From: Leptolyngbya sp. 'hensonii'
GTDB lineage: Bacteria > Cyanobacteriota > Cyanobacteriia > GCF-001939115
Assembly: GCF_001939115.1 (NCBI RefSeq)
Contig: NZ_MQTZ01000020.1
Location: forward strand, 60,861-124,860
Direction: 5' to 3'
DNA length: 64,000 nt
Shown: piece after piece, positions 48,628 through 57,991 of the stretch
Numbering within the stretch: position 1 is the stretch's first letter
Layout of the letters: each line of letters begins with the position of its first letter
Made by a program: the position numbers and the translations under genes
Notes under the pieces: model-generated
Seen by the model: only the letters and a program-made list of their open reading frames with translations
What the model was told of the DNA's origin: nothing
Database searches by the model: none

Positions 48628-49029
48628 ATGCCAGGGGTGAAAGAGCAGCAGGAACGACATATTTTGCTCATTGAAGATGACATTGTTGCAGCAAGTTTGA
48701 TTGCGTTCTTATTAAAGCGGGAAGGATACAGTCCTCAGATTGCTAGAGATGGTCAGGAAGCTTACGACTTGATTAACCAGTCTCCACCGCCGCATCTGGT
48801 TTTGTTGGATAGGATGCTGCCCTATATGGATGGCTTGGAACTTCTGGAGCATATTCGGTGCCAGACGAGCTGGCAGCAAGTTCCAATTGTCATGTTGACG
48901 GCAACAAATACGGAGCAATCTGCAGTTGAAGCGTTTGATGCCGGTGTGGACGACTATATTGTTAAACCCTTTCGCCCACAGGAGTTGATGGCTCGCATTC
49001 GACGGTTTTTCCGGGTGAATTCCCGGTAA
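48628..49029 (+). CDS. single-domain response regulator (REC only)
   Basis: The 133-residue protein is one receiver domain: acidic pocket IEDD, phospho-acceptor Asp in LVLLDRMLP, Thr in MLTAT and Lys in VKPF. There is no output domain, so it acts by protein contact or phosphorelay. The two orphan kinases in the window are possible sources of phosphate. A purine-rich GAGAGGAATAGG stretch precedes the ATG. It faces away from the glycan cluster and is convergent with clpC. The 250-base spacer upstream (48378-48627) shows no clear operator. Confidence 0.93.
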   Translation: MPGVKEQQERHILLIEDDIVAASLIAFLLKREGYSPQIARDGQEAYDLINQSPPPHLVLLDRMLPYMDGLELLEHIRCQTSWQQVPIVMLTATNTEQSAVEAFDAGVDDYIVKPFRPQELMARIRRFFRVNSR

Positions 49030-49064
49030 ATCTCCAGCCTATCCCATAGCAGTTCCCAGAGGCC

Positions 49065-49095
49065 AAAAACTAATCTGTCAAAAACTAATCTGTCA
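49065..49095. repeat. 15-base tandem repeat
   Basis: AAAAACTAATCTGTC occurs twice in a row just after the receiver gene, next to the clpC terminator. Confidence 0.6.
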
Positions 49096-49130
49096 AAAAA
49101 AGTGGTAGGGGAGATATTCCCCTACCACTT
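49094..49130 (-). terminator. Rho-independent terminator of clpC
   Basis: A perfect 13-base stem (AAGTGGTAGGGGA and its complement) with a five-base loop is followed, on the minus strand, by a run of T. It is placed just after the clpC stop and before the convergent receiver gene. Confidence 0.9.
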
Positions 49131-49151
49131 GCAAATTGGGTTAGATCAATT

Positions 49152-51623
49152 TCAATCGACTGCCTGGGGCAATAGCTCTCGCTTCTGGCCAGGAAGAACC
49201 TTGACCTGCCCCTCATCATCCACGTCTACAACAGCAGTATCGCCATCTTTGACGCGGCCTGAGAGGATCTCCTCTGCCAGGACATCTTCCAGGAGACGCA
49301 TAATCGCCCGACGCAAGGGTCTGGCTCCATAACTGGGGTTGTACCCTTCTTGAACCAGGCGTTCCTTAAAGCGCTCTGACACTTCCAGCGTAATGCCCTG
49401 TTCCATCAGACGGTTGAACACTTCCCGGAGCATGATGTCGGCAATCTGCTTGACCTCGTCCTTCGACAGTTGACGGAAGACGATAATCTCATCCAGACGA
49501 TTGAGGAATTCTGGACGGAAGTACTGCTTCAGTTCTTCGTTCACGAGAGAACGAATCCGATTGTACTGAGACTCTGCCTGATCCCCCGATGAGAACTCGA
49601 AGCCAAGGCCACCGCCACCCTTCTCGATTACCTTGGAACCGATGTTTGAGGTCATAATCAGTAAGGTGTTCTTGAAGTCTACAGTGCGGCCCTTTGCATC
49701 TGTCAGACGGCCATCTTCCAGGATCTGCAACAACATGTTGAACACATCCGGGTGGGCCTTCTCAATTTCATCAAAGAGGACGACCGTATAGGGACGACGG
49801 CGAACTGCTTCTGTTAACTGGCCCCCTTCGTTGTAACCCACATAGCCCGGTGGCGAACCAATCAGTTTGGAAACGGTGTGGCGTTCCATGTACTCGGACA
49901 TGTCGAGGCGAATCATCGCATCTTCAGAGCCAAAGAAGTAGGAAGCCAGAGCCTTAGCCAACTCAGTTTTACCTACCCCAGTAGGACCGGAGAAGATAAA
50001 GCTGGCGATCGGTCGATTCGGATTCTTCAGACCTACACGAGCCCGCCGAATGGCGCGAGAAATTGCCTTGACGGCTTCTTCCTGGCCGATTAATCGCTGG
50101 TGCAGCGTGTCTTCCATGTGAAGCAACTTCTCTGATTCGGATTCAGTTAGCTTATTCACCGGCACACCTGTCCAGGAGGCCACAATATGGGCGATATCTT
50201 CCTCATCGACAACGGGCATATCTTCCCCGTTGCCGCTGTCCACTTTCTTGTTTTTGGCAATATCGCGGATTTCAGCCTTGATTTCCATTTCCCGATCGCG
50301 CAATTCGCCCGCCCGATCGAAATTTTGAGCCCGAACGGCATCATCCTTTTCTTTCAAGACCTGGCGCAGTTGCTTATCCAGTTCCTTCGCTGCCGGAGGC
50401 AATTGAGAATTAATCAGACGGACCCGGGAACCAGCTTCATCGATTAAGTCGATCGCCTTATCAGGCAGATAACGATCAGAAATGTACCGATCAGATAATT
50501 TGGCAGCCGCTTCCAGAGCTGCATCAGAGATCTTCAGCTTATGGTGTTGCTCATACCGCTCTCGCAACCCCCGCAGGATCTCAATCGTTTCATCAACCGT
50601 GGGTTCGCCCACCATGACAGGCTGGAAACGACGTTCCAGAGCTGCGTCTCGTTCAATGTGCTTACGGTACTCATCCAGGGTTGTCGCCCCGATACATTGC
50701 AACTCACCCCTGGCCAGGGCTGGCTTCAGGATATTGGCCGCATCGATCGCCCCTTCTGCTGCACCCGCTCCAATCAGGGTATGGACCTCATCAATCACCA
50801 GGATGACATTTCCCGCAGAGCGGATCTCATCCATGATTTTCTTGAGCCGCTCTTCAAATTCGCCTCGATACTTGGTCCCTGCGACCAGCAGACCAATATC
50901 CAGAGTGACGACACGCTTCTCTTCCAAAATATCGGGGACATCATTGTTGGCAATGCGCTGGGCCAGACCTTCGGCGATCGCGGTTTTCCCAACACCGGGC
51001 TCCCCAATCAGAACCGGGTTATTCTTAGTCCGGCGACCCAGAATCTGAATCACCCGTTCAATCTCTTTCTGACGACCGACAACAGGGTCCAGCTTACCTT
51101 CAGCAGCCATCTGAGTCAGGTTAGCGCCAAACTCATCCAGGGTTGGGGTTTTGGTCCGCCCCCCTCCGGGCGTCGCCGAAACCTCAGCCGTCTCACCCAG
51201 CATACGGATGACCTGGGTCCGTACTTTGGAGAGATCAACCCCCAGATTTTCTAAGACTCTGGCTGCCACCCCTTCTCCTTCCCGGATTAAGCCGAGAAGC
51301 AGATGTTCTGTCCCAATATAGTTGTGGCCAAGCTGACGAGCTTCTTCCAGAGACAACTCTAGAACTCGTTTTGCTCGCGGCGTGAACGGAATCTCAACCG
51401 CAACAAAGCCAGAACCCCGACCAATAATTTTTTCAACTTCGATCCGGGCATCTTTCAGGTTAACGCCCATAGACTTCAAAACTTTGGCGGCGACGCCGGT
51501 CCCTTCTCCAATCAGACCCAGGAGGATCTGTTCTGTACCCACGAAGTTGTGACCCAGACGGCGGGCCTCCTCTTGGGCCAGCATAATGACCTTAATGGCT
51601 TTCTCTGTGAAGCGTTCAAACAT
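49152..51623 (-). CDS. clpC: ATP-dependent Clp protease ATP-binding subunit ClpC (main copy)
   Basis: The 823-residue protein is a textbook ClpC: double Clp N domain ([20 protein letters not shown] start), first AAA+ module with GEPGVGKT, middle domain with UVR segment ([12 protein letters not shown]), second AAA+ module with GPTGVGKT, and a ClpP loop in GGGLGFE. It unfolds substrates for ClpP and in cyanobacteria is usually essential, acting in photosystem turnover and adaptor-led proteolysis (for example phycobilisome degradation by NblA). It is closer to known cyanobacterial ClpC than the paralogue at 16699. It is a single gene ending in a strong terminator. Confidence 0.97.
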   Translation of the reverse strand: MFERFTEKAIKVIMLAQEEARRLGHNFVGTEQILLGLIGEGTGVAAKVLKSMGVNLKDARIEVEKIIGRGSGFVAVEIPFTPRAKRVLELSLEEARQLGHNYIGTEHLLLGLIREGEGVAARVLENLGVDLSKVRTQVIRMLGETAEVSATPGGGRTKTPTLDEFGANLTQMAAEGKLDPVVGRQKEIERVIQILGRRTKNNPVLIGEPGVGKTAIAEGLAQRIANNDVPDILEEKRVVTLDIGLLVAGTKYRGEFEERLKKIMDEIRSAGNVILVIDEVHTLIGAGAAEGAIDAANILKPALARGELQCIGATTLDEYRKHIERDAALERRFQPVMVGEPTVDETIEILRGLRERYEQHHKLKISDAALEAAAKLSDRYISDRYLPDKAIDLIDEAGSRVRLINSQLPPAAKELDKQLRQVLKEKDDAVRAQNFDRAGELRDREMEIKAEIRDIAKNKKVDSGNGEDMPVVDEEDIAHIVASWTGVPVNKLTESESEKLLHMEDTLHQRLIGQEEAVKAISRAIRRARVGLKNPNRPIASFIFSGPTGVGKTELAKALASYFFGSEDAMIRLDMSEYMERHTVSKLIGSPPGYVGYNEGGQLTEAVRRRPYTVVLFDEIEKAHPDVFNMLLQILEDGRLTDAKGRTVDFKNTLLIMTSNIGSKVIEKGGGGLGFEFSSGDQAESQYNRIRSLVNEELKQYFRPEFLNRLDEIIVFRQLSKDEVKQIADIMLREVFNRLMEQGITLEVSERFKERLVQEGYNPSYGARPLRRAIMRLLEDVLAEEILSGRVKDGDTAVVDVDDEGQVKVLPGQKRELLPQAVD

Positions 51624-51789
51624 GGCGTGTTCCTATCACCTGCTGCGTGCCGGTACGCTGATTCTAACACAGGAAAAATGCCGCGCAGTCCTAACCAAAC
51701 GAGTAGGTTAAGACTAGGTTTCGAACCTCAGTTTTCGGCGACCCGCTTCACGATCGGCCACATGACTTTGAGAAATTTCTGTAGTCAAT

Positions 51790-52368
51790 TTATCCATACT
51801 GGAGATCAATCCTCCCCTGCTTGCGGTTGAAGCGTTCCTGCATTCGCTGTTGCCACTGGGTCAGCTCTTGGGGGAAGCTAGGATGCTGTAATTGGCTGCG
51901 CCACAGGATCAGGGCATCCTCTCCAGTGTCCTGATAATAGCGTCGCCGCCGCCCCGCTTCCCGAAAGCCAAACTGGGTGTAGAGTGAAAGGGCAGCTTGA
52001 TTGGAGACTCGAACTTCCAGGGTGGCCCTTTCCAGACCACGCCTATGGGCGGCTAGCAGGAGGTCATAGAGCAGAGCCTGTCCCAATCCACGTTGGCGAT
52101 AGCTGGGATGGACCGCCAGGACTGTGATGTGGCATTCCTCCAGGATGGCCCAGGCGCAGGCCACACCCACTACAGAAGGGGAATCCAGACGCTGCAAAAT
52201 CAGCAGATCGCTGTTAGGGCTATCCAGTTCTCGCTGATAGCCATCGATTGTCCAGAGTCCTCCCAGACAAAGCTGGTCCAGGTCCACAATCAGGGGGAGC
52301 ATATCTGCAGTAGCAGGTTTTATTTCCAGAGGCACTGGAAGCTGGATAGGGAGTTCTTCGGGATTCAC
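51790..52368 (-). CDS. rimI: ribosomal protein alanine N-acetyltransferase-like GNAT protein
   Basis: The 192-residue protein is a GNAT acetyltransferase with the acetyl-CoA loop VHPSYRQRGLGQALL and the following RATLEVRVSNQAALSLYTQFGF, which matches the RimI profile. RimI acetylates the N-terminus of ribosomal protein S18 and other proteins. An N-terminal extension of about 12 residues is not part of the fold. It ends 167 bases from the clpC start on the same strand and is divergent from the GUN4 gene. Confidence 0.88.
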   Translation of the reverse strand: MNPEELPIQLPVPLEIKPATADMLPLIVDLDQLCLGGLWTIDGYQRELDSPNSDLLILQRLDSPSVVGVACAWAILEECHITVLAVHPSYRQRGLGQALLYDLLLAAHRRGLERATLEVRVSNQAALSLYTQFGFREAGRRRRYYQDTGEDALILWRSQLQHPSFPQELTQWQQRMQERFNRKQGRIDLQYG

Positions 52369-52429
52369 ACCAGGGGATTATGGAGTTGACGATATTCTAT
52401 ATTACTGATGGGCATCGTCTAAGCCCAGG

Positions 52430-53542
52430 GTGATTCCAATGAATCGCAGGATGATGAAATGCTTGGGCCTGTTTGCTTTGGGGGCGATCGCACTTCTAGC
52501 CTCGATTGTGATTCCATGGATTTACCCGCAACTCCTCTGCCGTCTGAATTCTCAAGCCTGCCCAATCTCCTACTCTATCCGTCGGTTGGAACAATTTCTG
52601 CAGCAGCAAAAGTGGCAGGCAGCTGACCAGGAAACATATAGGCTGTTGGTGAAAGCGGCTCAGACTGTGGAACAGCAGTCTCCATCCAATGGCTCTAGAC
52701 AGGGGCATGACTTCAAAGACCGATGGCTCACCCCCGAACGCATGTTGAAGGTTCCCTGTAACAGCATGCAGGAGATCGATCGCCTCTGGGTGCAATACAG
52801 CCAGGACCGGTTTGGGCTCAGTGTGCAACAACGCCTCTGGGCTGACCTGCTGAACCATCCGGAACCCTTGTACGATCCGTTTAAGGCCATGCAAATTCGC
52901 TTGGGGTGGTTGAAGCCCAATGGCTCCAGTGTGGCTTATGCCCAGTATCCCTTTTCTCTCGATGCTCCGCCTGGGCAATATCCCAGCTTGACGTTGGTAG
53001 ACAATGGGCAACCGGGGGTCATGCTGACGATGCGATTCAACCCCATTTTGCTGTTCCATCGAGCCAAAGTCTGCCTGACTGATCCCGCCCCAGAAACCCA
53101 TCCCGTACCATTGCAATCTGCGAGAGCCGTTGACTATAGCCGACTAAAAATTCTGCTGAAAAATCAGGAATGGATTCTCGCTGGAACTGAGACAGAGCTT
53201 AAACTGGCTGCTGCAGGGGGGCGTCAGAGTGCCTTTGATTTCTTTAGTCTGCAAGATTTTGCCCAGTTACCCTGCCAGGATTTACAGACTGTCGATCGAC
53301 TCTGGAGTCGCTACAGTCGGGGCCGATTTGGCCTGAGCATCCAACGCCAGATTTGGGATCGGATGAGTATACCTGGAGCCCCTTCTTCCAGTCAGGGGAA
53401 GTTTGCGGCTGTGATCGGGCGGGACAAAACCTATGCTTACGATACTTCCCTCAGTCAGGTCAACGTTGGACATTTCCCCCGACTATCCGGAGGATTCAGC
53501 CGGGATCGATTCTTTGCTCGTTTGCAGGTCTGTGGGCTATAA
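52430..53542 (+). CDS. membrane-anchored protein with two GUN4 domains
   Basis: The 370-residue protein has an N-terminal membrane helix (about 9-30) and two GUN4-like domains, about 38-205 and 230-370. Each shows the family core: a short helix LEQFLQQQKWQAADQET or LKILLKNQEWILAGTET, then VPCNSMQEIDRLWVQYS or LPCQDLQTVDRLWSRYS, and RFGLSVQQ or RFGLSIQR. GUN4 binds protoporphyrin IX and Mg-protoporphyrin and stimulates Mg-chelatase. The second domain lacks part of the first half. The membrane anchor and doubling are unusual; the protein may be a porphyrin sensor or buffer rather than the chelatase activator. It precedes lysA by 73 bases. Confidence 0.88.
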   Translation: MIPMNRRMMKCLGLFALGAIALLASIVIPWIYPQLLCRLNSQACPISYSIRRLEQFLQQQKWQAADQETYRLLVKAAQTVEQQSPSNGSRQGHDFKDRWLTPERMLKVPCNSMQEIDRLWVQYSQDRFGLSVQQRLWADLLNHPEPLYDPFKAMQIRLGWLKPNGSSVAYAQYPFSLDAPPGQYPSLTLVDNGQPGVMLTMRFNPILLFHRAKVCLTDPAPETHPVPLQSARAVDYSRLKILLKNQEWILAGTETELKLAAAGGRQSAFDFFSLQDFAQLPCQDLQTVDRLWSRYSRGRFGLSIQRQIWDRMSIPGAPSSSQGKFAAVIGRDKTYAYDTSLSQVNVGHFPRLSGGFSRDRFFARLQVCGL

Positions 53543-53615
53543 GCCCAGTCAGTTGTAGACTGTAATGAATAGCATGAATTTTGTTGGACACGATCGCTAA
53601 AGGTGTTGCCCTCGC

Positions 53616-55031
53616 ATGGTTTCGACTTTCTCCCAAGGGTTAGAAGACTCTGGCTGTCAATATCTGCCCTCCTCCGATTTGGTCAGTTCCCCCTCACCCA
53701 ACCAGTTGCTCATGCCCCTGACAGCCCGACTGAGCCCTGCTGGCCACCTGGAAATTGGTGGCTGTGATGTCCCAGCGTTGGTGCAGCAGTTTGGTTCCCC
53801 GCTTTATATTCTGGATGAGGAAACCCTGCGCACAACCTGCAGTCAGTATCGGAAATCCCTGCAGCAGTCCTATCCTGGTGAGTCTCAGGTTCTCTATGCT
53901 TCTAAAGCCTGGAACTGTTTGGCCGTTTGTGCGATCGTGGCCAGTGAGGGATTGGGGCTGGATGTGGTTTCTGGGGGAGAACTCTACACGGCATTGCAGG
54001 CTGGGGTTAGCCCTGAGAAGATTTACCTGCATGGGAACAACAAGGCACTGGAAGAACTGCAACTGGCGATCGAGGCAGGCAGCACGATCGTGGTAGATAA
54101 CTGGTTTGATCTCCAGAATCTGGTCAGTCTGACGGGGTCGGGTCATCACATGGACCCGGTTCGGATTATGATTCGCCTGACGCCGGGGATCGAGTGCCAT
54201 ACCCACGAATACATTCGCACGGGGCACCTAGACAGCAAGTTTGGTTTCGATCCCAACCAGTTGGAAGAAGTCTTCCAGTTTATCAGTGAGCAACCAGGAT
54301 TCAATTGCATCGGCCTACATGCCCATATTGGCTCTCAGATTTTTGAATTACAGCCCCACAATGACCTGGCTGCTGTGCTGGTTCAATGGCTGAGTAAGGC
54401 GGCTCACTATGGGTTGCCGGTTCAGGAGTTGAACGTTGGGGGTGGGTTGGGGATTCGCTACACTGAAGCGGATGATCCTCCGAGTATTGCAGATTGGGTA
54501 AAGGTTGTGAGTCAGGCGATGGTGGCAGCTTGCGAAGCCCACAACGTTCCCTTGCCCCGCCTGCTCTGTGAACCGGGTCGATCGCTGATTGGGACAGCCT
54601 GCGTGACGGCCTACCGGATGGGAAGCCAGAAAACGGTACCTGAGATTCGTACCTATGTGACCGTTGATGGGGGGATGTCTGATAACCCACGCCCAATTAC
54701 CTATCAATCCCTCTATCGGTCTGTGGTGGCCAATCGCATGCAAGAGCCGTTGACGGAAACCGTGACGATCGCTGGGAAGCATTGTGAATCGGGAGATATT
54801 CTGATTAAAGAGGCAAAATTGCCCGCCACGGAAGCCGGAGATGTTCTCGTTGTGATGGCGACCGGAGCCTACAATTACAGTATGGCTTCTAATTACAATC
54901 GTCTTTCCCGGCCAGCGGCAGTTGTCGTCCGTTCTGGAGAAGCCAACCTGATTTTGCAGCGGGAAACTTACCAGGATTTGATTCGTCAAGATCGGATTCC
55001 AGAGAGGCTGAAGTTTAAGGATGACCTGTAA
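53616..55031 (+). CDS. lysA: diaminopimelate decarboxylase
   Basis: The 471-residue PLP enzyme has Lys97 in YASKAWNCLA for the Schiff base, GGELYTALQAG, HAHIGSQIFE, GGGLGIRYTE and CEPGRSLIG, plus the substrate-binding stretch VDGGMSDNPRP. It turns meso-diaminopimelate into lysine in the last step of the pathway. The N-terminal extension of about 35 residues is normal for cyanobacterial LysA. The order lysA, cdaA, uppS is one I know from cyanobacteria; the genes probably share a transcript. Confidence 0.96.
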   Translation: MVSTFSQGLEDSGCQYLPSSDLVSSPSPNQLLMPLTARLSPAGHLEIGGCDVPALVQQFGSPLYILDEETLRTTCSQYRKSLQQSYPGESQVLYASKAWNCLAVCAIVASEGLGLDVVSGGELYTALQAGVSPEKIYLHGNNKALEELQLAIEAGSTIVVDNWFDLQNLVSLTGSGHHMDPVRIMIRLTPGIECHTHEYIRTGHLDSKFGFDPNQLEEVFQFISEQPGFNCIGLHAHIGSQIFELQPHNDLAAVLVQWLSKAAHYGLPVQELNVGGGLGIRYTEADDPPSIADWVKVVSQAMVAACEAHNVPLPRLLCEPGRSLIGTACVTAYRMGSQKTVPEIRTYVTVDGGMSDNPRPITYQSLYRSVVANRMQEPLTETVTIAGKHCESGDILIKEAKLPATEAGDVLVVMATGAYNYSMASNYNRLSRPAAVVVRSGEANLILQRETYQDLIRQDRIPERLKFKDDL

Positions 55032-55194
55032 GAGGATGGGAATGGGGCCAGAATAATGCATGACGAACGATGAATTGATCATTGCCAAGTGGATAGCCTC
55101 TCTTCATCGTTCATCGTCTTTGCAAAGGCAACACTTCACGCATAAAATCCATCATTACAATCAGAGTTTTTTCATCCTTCATCCTGCTTTTCTC

Positions 55195-56118
55195 ATGGGA
55201 GATTGGTGGAAGCAGTGGCTGACCAATCCTGAACAGACCAGGACCATCCTGCTTCACACGATTGATATTGGCTTAGTCCTGGTGCTCACCTATATGGTGC
55301 TGGTCGTCATTGGTGAGCGACGCACGTTATGGATGGTACGAGGCCTGATTGTGTTGATGCTGGGAGCAGCGATCAGCCGCAGCCTGGAACTGAAGCTGTT
55401 GAGTTTTGTGCTGAATAGCCTGGTTATCGGGGCCGCCGTAGCCATGGCCCTGATTTTGCAATCCGAATTCCGGCGCTTTCTGGAGCAATTGGGTCGGGGC
55501 GAGATCCGCCAGCTCTTCCAGCCTTCCCGACGGGTGAACCCTAAACCGGATAGTGTGATTGATGAGATTGTGGATGCGGTGAAGGAACTTTCCCAGAACC
55601 GGACTGGGGCGTTGATGGTGCTGGAAACAGATGGACCGATCGATGAACGAGATTTCTCTGTACCAGGGGTCAAACTGAATGCAGAACTGTCTAAAGAGTT
55701 GCTCCAGACTATTTTTCAGACCACCACTCTTTTGCATGACGGAGCAGTTTGGATTCGGGATTCACGAATTGTGGCTGCTGGTGTCATTCTTCCCCTATCA
55801 GAACGAACAGCTTCTCGACAATTGGGAACCCGTCATCGGGCGGCCATGGGGATTACAGAACGGGTAGAGAACTGCATCTGTCTGGTCGTTTCTGAAGAGA
55901 CAGGCTCCATCTCCCTGGCTGAACGGGGAACCCTGAATCGGCCTCTAACCAGCAGTAAACTGAAGGAAATATTGGATACTCGATTCTCCCAGTCTGTTGA
56001 CCGGGAAACGGTAACGACCGATTTACGAAATTTTGGTCGGCGAATTGGTTCTAGAGGATTAGCGTTGCTTTTGCATTTGTTCCGTCTGCCCTCATCAGCC
56101 CCTCGAGAGAAAAAATGA
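55195..56118 (+). CDS. cdaA: diadenylate cyclase CdaA (DisA_N domain)
   Basis: The 307-residue protein has two to three N-terminal membrane helices (about 14-70) and a DAC domain with LHDGAVWI (Asp182-Gly-Ala) and TRHRAAMG (Arg213-His-Arg), the two catalytic motifs that condense two ATP into c-di-AMP. It resembles the CdaA type anchored in the membrane. The frame is open to 55060, but the family starts at MGDWWKQWL, so I choose the ATG at 55195. It ends in an ATGA overlap with uppS. c-di-AMP sets potassium and osmotic balance and, in cyanobacteria, night survival. Confidence 0.94.
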   Translation: MGDWWKQWLTNPEQTRTILLHTIDIGLVLVLTYMVLVVIGERRTLWMVRGLIVLMLGAAISRSLELKLLSFVLNSLVIGAAVAMALILQSEFRRFLEQLGRGEIRQLFQPSRRVNPKPDSVIDEIVDAVKELSQNRTGALMVLETDGPIDERDFSVPGVKLNAELSKELLQTIFQTTTLLHDGAVWIRDSRIVAAGVILPLSERTASRQLGTRHRAAMGITERVENCICLVVSEETGSISLAERGTLNRPLTSSKLKEILDTRFSQSVDRETVTTDLRNFGRRIGSRGLALLLHLFRLPSSAPREKK

Positions 56119-56867
56119 CTGTCAAACCAACTGTTTTGCGAGACCTGCCCGCTGATCTGGAACGGGAAAAACTCCCTCGACATGTGGCCGTGATTATGGA
56201 TGGGAATGGCCGCTGGGCAAAACGTCAGGGTTTGCCCAGGATTATGGGGCATCGGCGTGGGGTGGATGCATTAAAAGAATTATTGCGTTGTTGCAAAGAT
56301 TGGGGCGTTCAGGCTCTGACCGCCTATGCCTTTTCCACAGAGAATTGGGGGCGGCCCCTGGAAGAGGTGGAATTTCTGATGATGCTGTTTGAGCGGGTGA
56401 TCCGTCAGGAAATTGATGAACTGATCTCGGAAGATGTGCGAATTAAATTTGTGGGTAATCTAACTTCCTTGCCAGGGACGTTGCAAACGGAAATCTACCG
56501 CTCCATGAATCTGACGCAGCACAACCAGGGCATCCAGTTTACAGTTGCAACCAACTATGGTGGACGGCAGGAAATCATTCAAGTCTGCCGGGAGATTGCG
56601 ACCAAGGTGCAGCAGGGGAAGCTCCAGCCTGAAGATATCAACGAGGCGCTGTTTGAGCAGCATCTATATACGGTAGGCACCTGTCATCCTGACCTGATGA
56701 TTCGCACCAGCGGTGAAATGCGGGTGAGTAATTTTCTGCTCTGGCAGATCGCCTATTCGGAACTTTATGTCAGTGATACCCTGTGGCCTGATTTCGATCG
56801 GGCTGAATTTCACCGGGCGCTCTGTGCCTATCAGCAGCGCGATCGGCGATTTGGCAAAGTCAATTAA
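56115..56867 (+). CDS. uppS: (2Z,6E)-farnesyl diphosphate synthase-like / undecaprenyl diphosphate synthase
   Basis: The 250-residue cis-prenyltransferase has the catalytic Asp29 in [30 protein letters not shown] and the C-terminal [20 protein letters not shown] stretch. It makes the C55 lipid carrier used for peptidoglycan and for the glycan built by the WecA-like enzyme in this window. In family members the motif is usually RTSGE-R-SNFLLWQ, which is preserved. Its start overlaps the cdaA stop. Confidence 0.96.
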   Translation: MTVKPTVLRDLPADLEREKLPRHVAVIMDGNGRWAKRQGLPRIMGHRRGVDALKELLRCCKDWGVQALTAYAFSTENWGRPLEEVEFLMMLFERVIRQEIDELISEDVRIKFVGNLTSLPGTLQTEIYRSMNLTQHNQGIQFTVATNYGGRQEIIQVCREIATKVQQGKLQPEDINEALFEQHLYTVGTCHPDLMIRTSGEMRVSNFLLWQIAYSELYVSDTLWPDFDRAEFHRALCAYQQRDRRFGKVN

Positions 56868-56934
56868 TCCTATCGATTCAAATGACTTGGACAGACGTTA
56901 CATGTAACCTCTGTACGGGGGGCAGGCAGGGCCT

Positions 56935-57207
56935 CTAAGGTCCGGCAAAAATAGCGGCTTCAATGTCTTGCCGACTGAGGGAGTATTTGAAAGCTCGATG
57001 GATATCCTGGCCAGATTCTCCAGCCTTGAGATAGCAGACCGTAACCTGATCGATGTCGAGGCACAGTTCTGCCTGCCAGCGAGATCGATCGACGTGCCAG
57101 CAGTGGCGTTGTTCACTGTCCTGCTGGCAGCCTTGTTGAGTCAGCCACGCTTCAATTTTAGGTAGGGCATGACTGTAGAGCGGGGTGTCTGCTGGAGGGA
57201 GAGTCAT
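56935..57207 (-). CDS. DUF3143 family protein
   Basis: The 90-residue protein is a small cyanobacterial family member I recognise by its layout LPPADTPLYSHALPKIEAWL and the ending QDIEAAIFAGP. No catalytic motif is seen and the function is unknown. It lies 28 bases after the J-domain gene on the same strand, an arrangement known from other cyanobacteria, so it may be part of a chaperone group. Confidence 0.85.
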   Translation of the reverse strand: MTLPPADTPLYSHALPKIEAWLTQQGCQQDSEQRHCWHVDRSRWQAELCLDIDQVTVCYLKAGESGQDIHRAFKYSLSRQDIEAAIFAGP

Positions 57208-57235
57208 AGCTTAGATCGGGGTGAAGTTAAGGGGT

Positions 57236-57964
57236 CTATGAACTGGATTCCATCTGAGGGACTGATGGATCGGCTGTTGGAAAACTCTCCGGCGTTGCAG
57301 GCAGGTTAACCACTTCTTGGGGGAGGGGAGGGGGTGATGGTTCAGGAATCCGAGGATGAAAAACCTTGGGCTTTTCCAGGGGTTCCAGGGGGGCAAACAG
57401 AAATGGAGGAATGGTCAGATCAGAGGGTTCGACCTCTTCCACCTGGGCAGGTTGACTGTCATTGAGAGCCTGGATGGGATTGAAAACCATCTCACCCCGG
57501 GTCAGGCCGATCGTAATAGCCAGGACCAGGCAACCCACAAAAGTCAGGCCCAGAATAAAAAGGGCAAACATTTCTCCAGGGGAGAGGGGGCGTTCACTGG
57601 GATCCAGGTAAGCAGAACGGGCCTCGGAAATCCGTGATGGCCCTGCAGGACGGACGGAAGGGGGAGAGGGCACAGCCGGGGATGACAGGGGCACAGGTGG
57701 ACTGAAACCCTGTTTTCGATCGTAGGCTAATCTGCGAGCTGGATTGTTCAGCGTGCCATAGGCTTCGTTCAATTTCTGGAACTGTTCTGTAGCAACTGCT
57801 GCTGGAAGCCGGGTGGTGTCTGGATGGTAAAGCCGACTCAGTTTGCGATAAGCCTGCCGAATCTCCTCCTCTGATGCCTTTGGCTGCAGGCCCAGAATGG
57901 TGTAGTAATGATCAGCCGCCTGTTGCTGATTTCGCTTGGCTGCAGCATCTTCCGATGAAGTCAC
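57236..57964 (-). CDS. J-domain protein with membrane anchor
   Basis: The 242-residue protein has a J domain at about residues 18-82 (HYYTILGLQP, His47-Pro-Asp in LYHPDT, and FQKLNEAYGTL), a Pro/Ser-rich linker, a single membrane helix (MFALFILGLTFVGCLVLAI, about 136-158), and a Pro/Glu-rich tail. It lacks the Gly/Phe and zinc-finger parts of DnaJ, so it is a type III J-protein that recruits an Hsp70 to the membrane. The DUF3143 gene follows. Confidence 0.9.
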   Translation of the reverse strand: MTSSEDAAAKRNQQQAADHYYTILGLQPKASEEEIRQAYRKLSRLYHPDTTRLPAAVATEQFQKLNEAYGTLNNPARRLAYDRKQGFSPPVPLSSPAVPSPPSVRPAGPSRISEARSAYLDPSERPLSPGEMFALFILGLTFVGCLVLAITIGLTRGEMVFNPIQALNDSQPAQVEEVEPSDLTIPPFLFAPLEPLEKPKVFHPRIPEPSPPPLPQEVVNLPATPESFPTADPSVPQMESSS

Positions 57965-57991
57965 GTTTCAGTTACTCAACCTTTCAAGTTC

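Noticed and set aside
55060..55194. N-terminal extension of CdaA by 45 residues
   Set aside because: The extension is His/Gln/Ser-rich with no helix, and the family starts at the first membrane helix preceded by MGDWW.
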